Shown: positions 60,958 through 64,000 of the stretch, in pieces | Layout: each line of letters starts with the position of its first letter | Numbering within the stretch: position 1 is the stretch's first letter | NCBI RefSeq assembly: GCF_004152865.1 | Contig: NZ_SEOO01000016.1 | Location: forward strand, 1 to 64,000 | Direction of reading: 5' to 3' | Source of the DNA: Sphingobium cupriresistens | GTDB lineage: Bacteria; Pseudomonadota; Alphaproteobacteria; Sphingomonadales; Sphingomonadaceae | Length of the DNA: 64,000 nucleotides | Translations under genes and position numbers: made by a program | Notes under the pieces: generated by a model | Seen by the model: only the letters and a program-made list of their open reading frames with translations | Databases searched by the model: none | Told to the model about the DNA's origin: nothing

Positions 60958-63345
60958 TCAGGCATCGTCGATGCCCGTGACGCTGGGATCACGGAGCGGC
61001 CGCAGCTCGCCGCGCGCGACCATGTCGGGGATGGTGAAGGCGTAGCGCCCGAGCATGTTGATGTTTTGGGAGCCGAGCGGCGAGAGGCGCGCGACGTCCT
61101 CGTCGAGGATCACATGACCTTCGGTGCGGAGCTGGTTGAGCGCGGCGTCGATGTAGATCGTGTTCCAGAGCACGACCAGATTGACGACGAGCCCAAGCGC
61201 GCCGAGTTGATCTTCTTGCCCTTCGCGGTAACGCTGACGAAGCTCACCGCGCTTGCCGTGGAATACGGTGCGGGCGAGCTGGTGACGGCTCTCGCCCCGG
61301 TTGAGCTGGACCAGGATGCGTCGCCGGTAGGTTTCGTCATCGATGAACCGCAGCATGTAGAGCGACTTGATGAGGCGGCCAAGTTCCTGGAGCGCGCGCG
61401 CTAGCTTGGTCGGGCGATCGTTGGTCTGAAGGACACGGGTGAGCCCAGTCGCGCGCACGACGCCGAGTTTCAGCGATCCGGCCAGGCGCAGCAGGTCATC
61501 CCAGTGCTCGACGATCAGCTTGGTGTTGATCCTGTTCGACGCGAGGTCGTCCAGCACACCGTAATCGGCCTTTCCATCGACACGCCAGAACCGCGCGCCG
61601 CCGATATCGGCGATGCGCGGCGAGAACTGGAGCCCGAGGAGGTAGAAAACGCCGAAAATCGTGTCGGTATAGCCGGCCGTATCGGTCATGATTTCGCTTG
61701 GCCGCAATTCGGTTTCCTGGTCGAGCACGACCGCCAGCAGATGGAGGCTGTCGCGCAACGTACCGGGGACCGTCACGGCATTCAGCCCGGAAAAACGGTC
61801 GGAAACCAGATTGTACCAGGTGACGCCGCGTTCGCGCCCGAAATAGCGCGGGTTCGGGCCGGCGTGGATCGTGCGGACCGGCACGGTGAATCGCAGCCCA
61901 TCGGCCGAGGCGACCTCGCCGCCGCCCCAGGCACGGGTCAGTGGAATCCTGTTATGCGCGGCGACCAGTAGCGCGTTGGCCGCCGTCAGCGTTTCGGCCC
62001 GCATGAAGTTCTGCTTCACCCAGCTCAGCCGCGACCGGCGCAAGGCGGGGACCTCCGAGCGGACAAGCGGCTCGAACCCGGTATTGGTTGCCTCCGCGAC
62101 AAGCACTGCACAGATCGTGGTCGCTATATCCTCAGCGCGCGCATTGCCCTCACTGGCATGAGTGAACGCTGCCCCGAACCCCGTTCGCGCGTGCATCTCC
62201 AGGATCAGCTCGGGGAGATCGAGCCGCGGCAGTCGCGCATCGATCGCATTATGCAGGTTGGTGAGGCTCAATGGCTCGTCGATCTTATCGAGCGGTGCGA
62301 TTGATAGGTCGGCGGCGCTCGCGGTCTTCGTAATTGTCACCGCATCGTTGTCCGGCACGCGCGCGGCTGTTTCGCGGTAGGCAAGATCGAGCCGCGCCGA
62401 AAGTTTGGCGATTTCCTCGTCGCCAGCGACCGCCACGCCGACCGTGCGGCATACCGTCGGTCGCGCCGCCTCCCAGCCAGCTCCCGTCAGTAGGCCCTTG
62501 CGAGGATCGGCATAGCGAAGTGAGCGAACGGGAAAGACGTCGCGGCGACGGATGGCGCGGCGTAGTCGGTCGAGCGTACAAAGCCGGTATCCGATCAGAT
62601 CGAATGCACCGTCCGCGGTCTTCAGCTGGCGGGCCCAGGCCTTGGGTACGAAAGATGTTGGTACCGGTCCACGGCGCTTTTCACCCTGGTGAACTCTCCG
62701 CAGGTGATCGACCGCGTCCAACAGCGGCTGCCCCGCTGGCGCCGCCGCAAGATCGAGCCCAGCAAGCATCTTCGGCAGATAGCGCATCGTGCCAGTCTGC
62801 TGGCGCAACTCGACGAAGTAGCTCTCGTCGGTCGGCCGGGCGAGCAGGTTCACCTGCGCGACGGCCTCGGTCAGCGCTGCCCGGTCGACGAGCGCGAACA
62901 CGGCTGCGCGGACCTCGGTGTCGCCGATACTGTCATCGAGCAGCACCGCCCCGACATCGCGAAGCCGGAGCGATGCGGCGTCGAGATCGCGCAGTGAGCG
63001 CATCCGCGCCTCCTTGGCGTTGATGCGCGCATTGGAGAACATCTTGGTCGACACGGCGTCGAACAGGTCGATGACATCGTCGCTGGCCGACGCTTCAAGC
63101 GTCCGGATGAAGGCAACCAGGGTCGCCGCGCGGCGATCGTCCGGCAACCGGGCGACGGCCTGCGCTTTCGCGGCGCCGGCAAATCGCGCTAATGCGGCGG
63201 CCTTGCCGGGCGGTACGCGGTCGAGTTCGGGCAAGCCTGTGGTGAATGTACGGATTTCGGTCAGTCGGTCGATGGCCCGGCTGATCTCAGGGCCGCTTTG
63301 CAGATATGGCCCATCACGGAGTCGATCGAGCGGGCTTTGGCTTGT
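60958..63345 (-). pseudogene. Tn3-family transposase, 5' end truncated
   Basis: The frame reads as a TnpA of the Tn3 family through its DDE C-terminal domain (NAVTVPGTLRDSLHLLAVVL; EIMTDTAGYTDTIFGVFYLL; GLVVNLVVLWNTIYIDAALN). The longest start-to-stop frame begins at TTG 63234, but coding similarity extends further upstream (DRLRDGPYLQSGPEISRAID) to about 63330-63345, where it meets the IS3 gene. At about 790 codons, the first 180-200 residues of a normal TnpA are missing. Confidence 0.85.
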
Positions 63346-63949
63346 GCAGCACCGTGGCGCTGTCGCAGCCCGATGCGGCCAGTGCCATGTCCAGCGTGTC
63401 AGTCACGTCCTCGGCGCGCATGTTGGTGCACAGTTTCCAGGCGATGATGTAGCGTGAGAAGTCGTCGAGCACGGTCGACAGGTACATCCAGCCCCACCCG
63501 ATGATCTTGAAGTAGGTGAAGTCAGTTTGCCACATCTCGTTCGGGTGGCTGGTCTTGGTGTGGAACTGGTCGGCAGCCTTGATCACGACATAGGCTGGGC
63601 TGGTGATGAGGTCATGGGCCTTCAGAAGGCGGTAAACCGTGGCTTCCGACACGAAGTAACGCCTTTCGTCGGTAAAGCGCACCGCCAGCTCCCGTGGGCT
63701 CAACTCGGACTGCTCCAGCGCCAGTTCGATGATCTGATCATGGATGTCAGGCGGGATCCGGTTCCATACGCGGCTCGGTGCCGATGGCCGATCCTCCAAC
63801 GCCTCCGGTCCGCCTTCGAGGAACCGGTCGTACCAACGGTAGAACGTCCGGCGTGCGATCCCCAGCTTGTCGAGAGTGAGCTTCGCCGGCAGATGCGACT
63901 GCTCGACGAGCCGGATGATCTCGAGCTTTTCAGATGCGGGATACCTCAT
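63314..63949 (-). pseudogene. IS3-family transposase orfB, 3' truncated
   Basis: The frame has the HTH region (LTLDKLGIARRTFYRWYDRF), the HTH_21 segment and the start of the rve DDE core (HPNEMWQTDFTYFKIIGWGW with the first Asp; second Asp in STVLDDFSRYI). It breaks off after CDSATVLHKP, where sequence switches to Tn3 transposase, so the last third with the catalytic Glu is missing. Confidence 0.85.
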
Positions 63950-63999
63950 TCGTCGTCGCCCCCATCCGCGATCATGCTTTTTTTGAGCAGACGGTTCTC
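63946..63999 (-). CDS. IS3-family orfA C-terminus (partial)
   Basis: The last 17 codons of orfA (ENRLLKKSMIADGGDDE) run in from the window edge and stop in an ATGA overlap with orfB. An A7-G slippery run (minus strand, 63984-63977) precedes the overlap, as used for -1 frameshifting to make the fused OrfAB transposase. Confidence 0.75.
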   Translation of the reverse strand, partial: ENRLLKKSMIADGGDDE

Positions 64000-64000
64000 G

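Noticed and set aside
1-64000. CRISPR arrays and tRNA/rRNA genes
   Set aside because: No regularly spaced repeats and no cloverleaf or rRNA-like sequence was recognised on either strand; this was by eye, so a small RNA gene could be missed.

Overview
The window is GC-rich and reads as plasmid or integrative-element DNA of an alphaproteobacterium, most likely a sphingomonad (Sphingobium, Novosphingobium or Sphingomonas type). The grounds are gene content recalled from that group: a PRTRC cassette, DUF932, DUF736 and DUF2493 proteins, a MobF relaxase with its coupling protein, a FUSC/DUF1656/HlyD/NodT-type efflux operon, and many mobile-element fragments. No rRNA, tRNA, CRISPR array, replication initiator, ParA or mating-pair-formation genes were seen.

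Layout. 1-4.2 kb: an unknown gene, an N6-methylase-like protein without an NPPY motif, a higBA toxin-antitoxin pair with a near-leaderless promoter, and an ABC exporter. 4.3-11.7 kb: DUF932 and the PRTRC cassette (ParB, E, C, F, B, A, ThiF), which has the parts expected of a ubiquitin-like conjugation pathway. 11.8-12.4 kb: vapBC. 12.5-20.4 kb: a same-strand run of mostly unknown genes including a HerA-like ATPase, a protein of seven SANT/HTH-like repeats and a PP-loop (PAPS-reductase-like) protein. 20.9-26.9 kb: catabolic cargo (flavin monooxygenase with divergent marR, alcohol dehydrogenase, aldehyde dehydrogenase with divergent lysR); a 64-70 bp direct repeat brackets the dehydrogenase part. 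27.5-33.6 kb: plasmid accessory genes (DUF736, two DUF2493 proteins and a truncated one, an SLOG-like protein, small proteins) separated by hairpins and palindromic elements. 33.8-40.2 kb: DNA-transfer genes (RHH protein, TraD/VirD4 coupling protein, TraI/TrwC relaxase, frameshifted Mrr-like protein, lytic transglycosylase), joined by ATGA overlaps.

40.3-51.8 kb: a tyrosine integrase next to a remnant of a TIR-like gene, then a nitrosative and oxidative stress island: truncated haemoglobin, DUF1971, flavohaemoglobin, SodB, carbonic anhydrase, peroxiredoxin, a LysR regulator, a ferritin-like protein, an NsrR-like regulator and a siroheme sulfite/nitrite reductase with DUF934. 52.3-55.3 kb: an IS5-family element (20 bp terminal repeats, CTAA target duplication) and an IS1380-family element, both in or next to a membrane-protein gene. 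56.1-60.7 kb: a complete FUSC-type tripartite efflux operon. 60.9-64.0 kb: a 5'-truncated Tn3-family transposase fused to a 3'-truncated IS3-family element that runs off the window.

The transfer genes supply relaxosome and coupling functions, the PRTRC/ParB region and toxin-antitoxin pairs probably serve maintenance, and the rest is cargo for aromatic or alcohol/aldehyde metabolism, NO and peroxide defence, and efflux.
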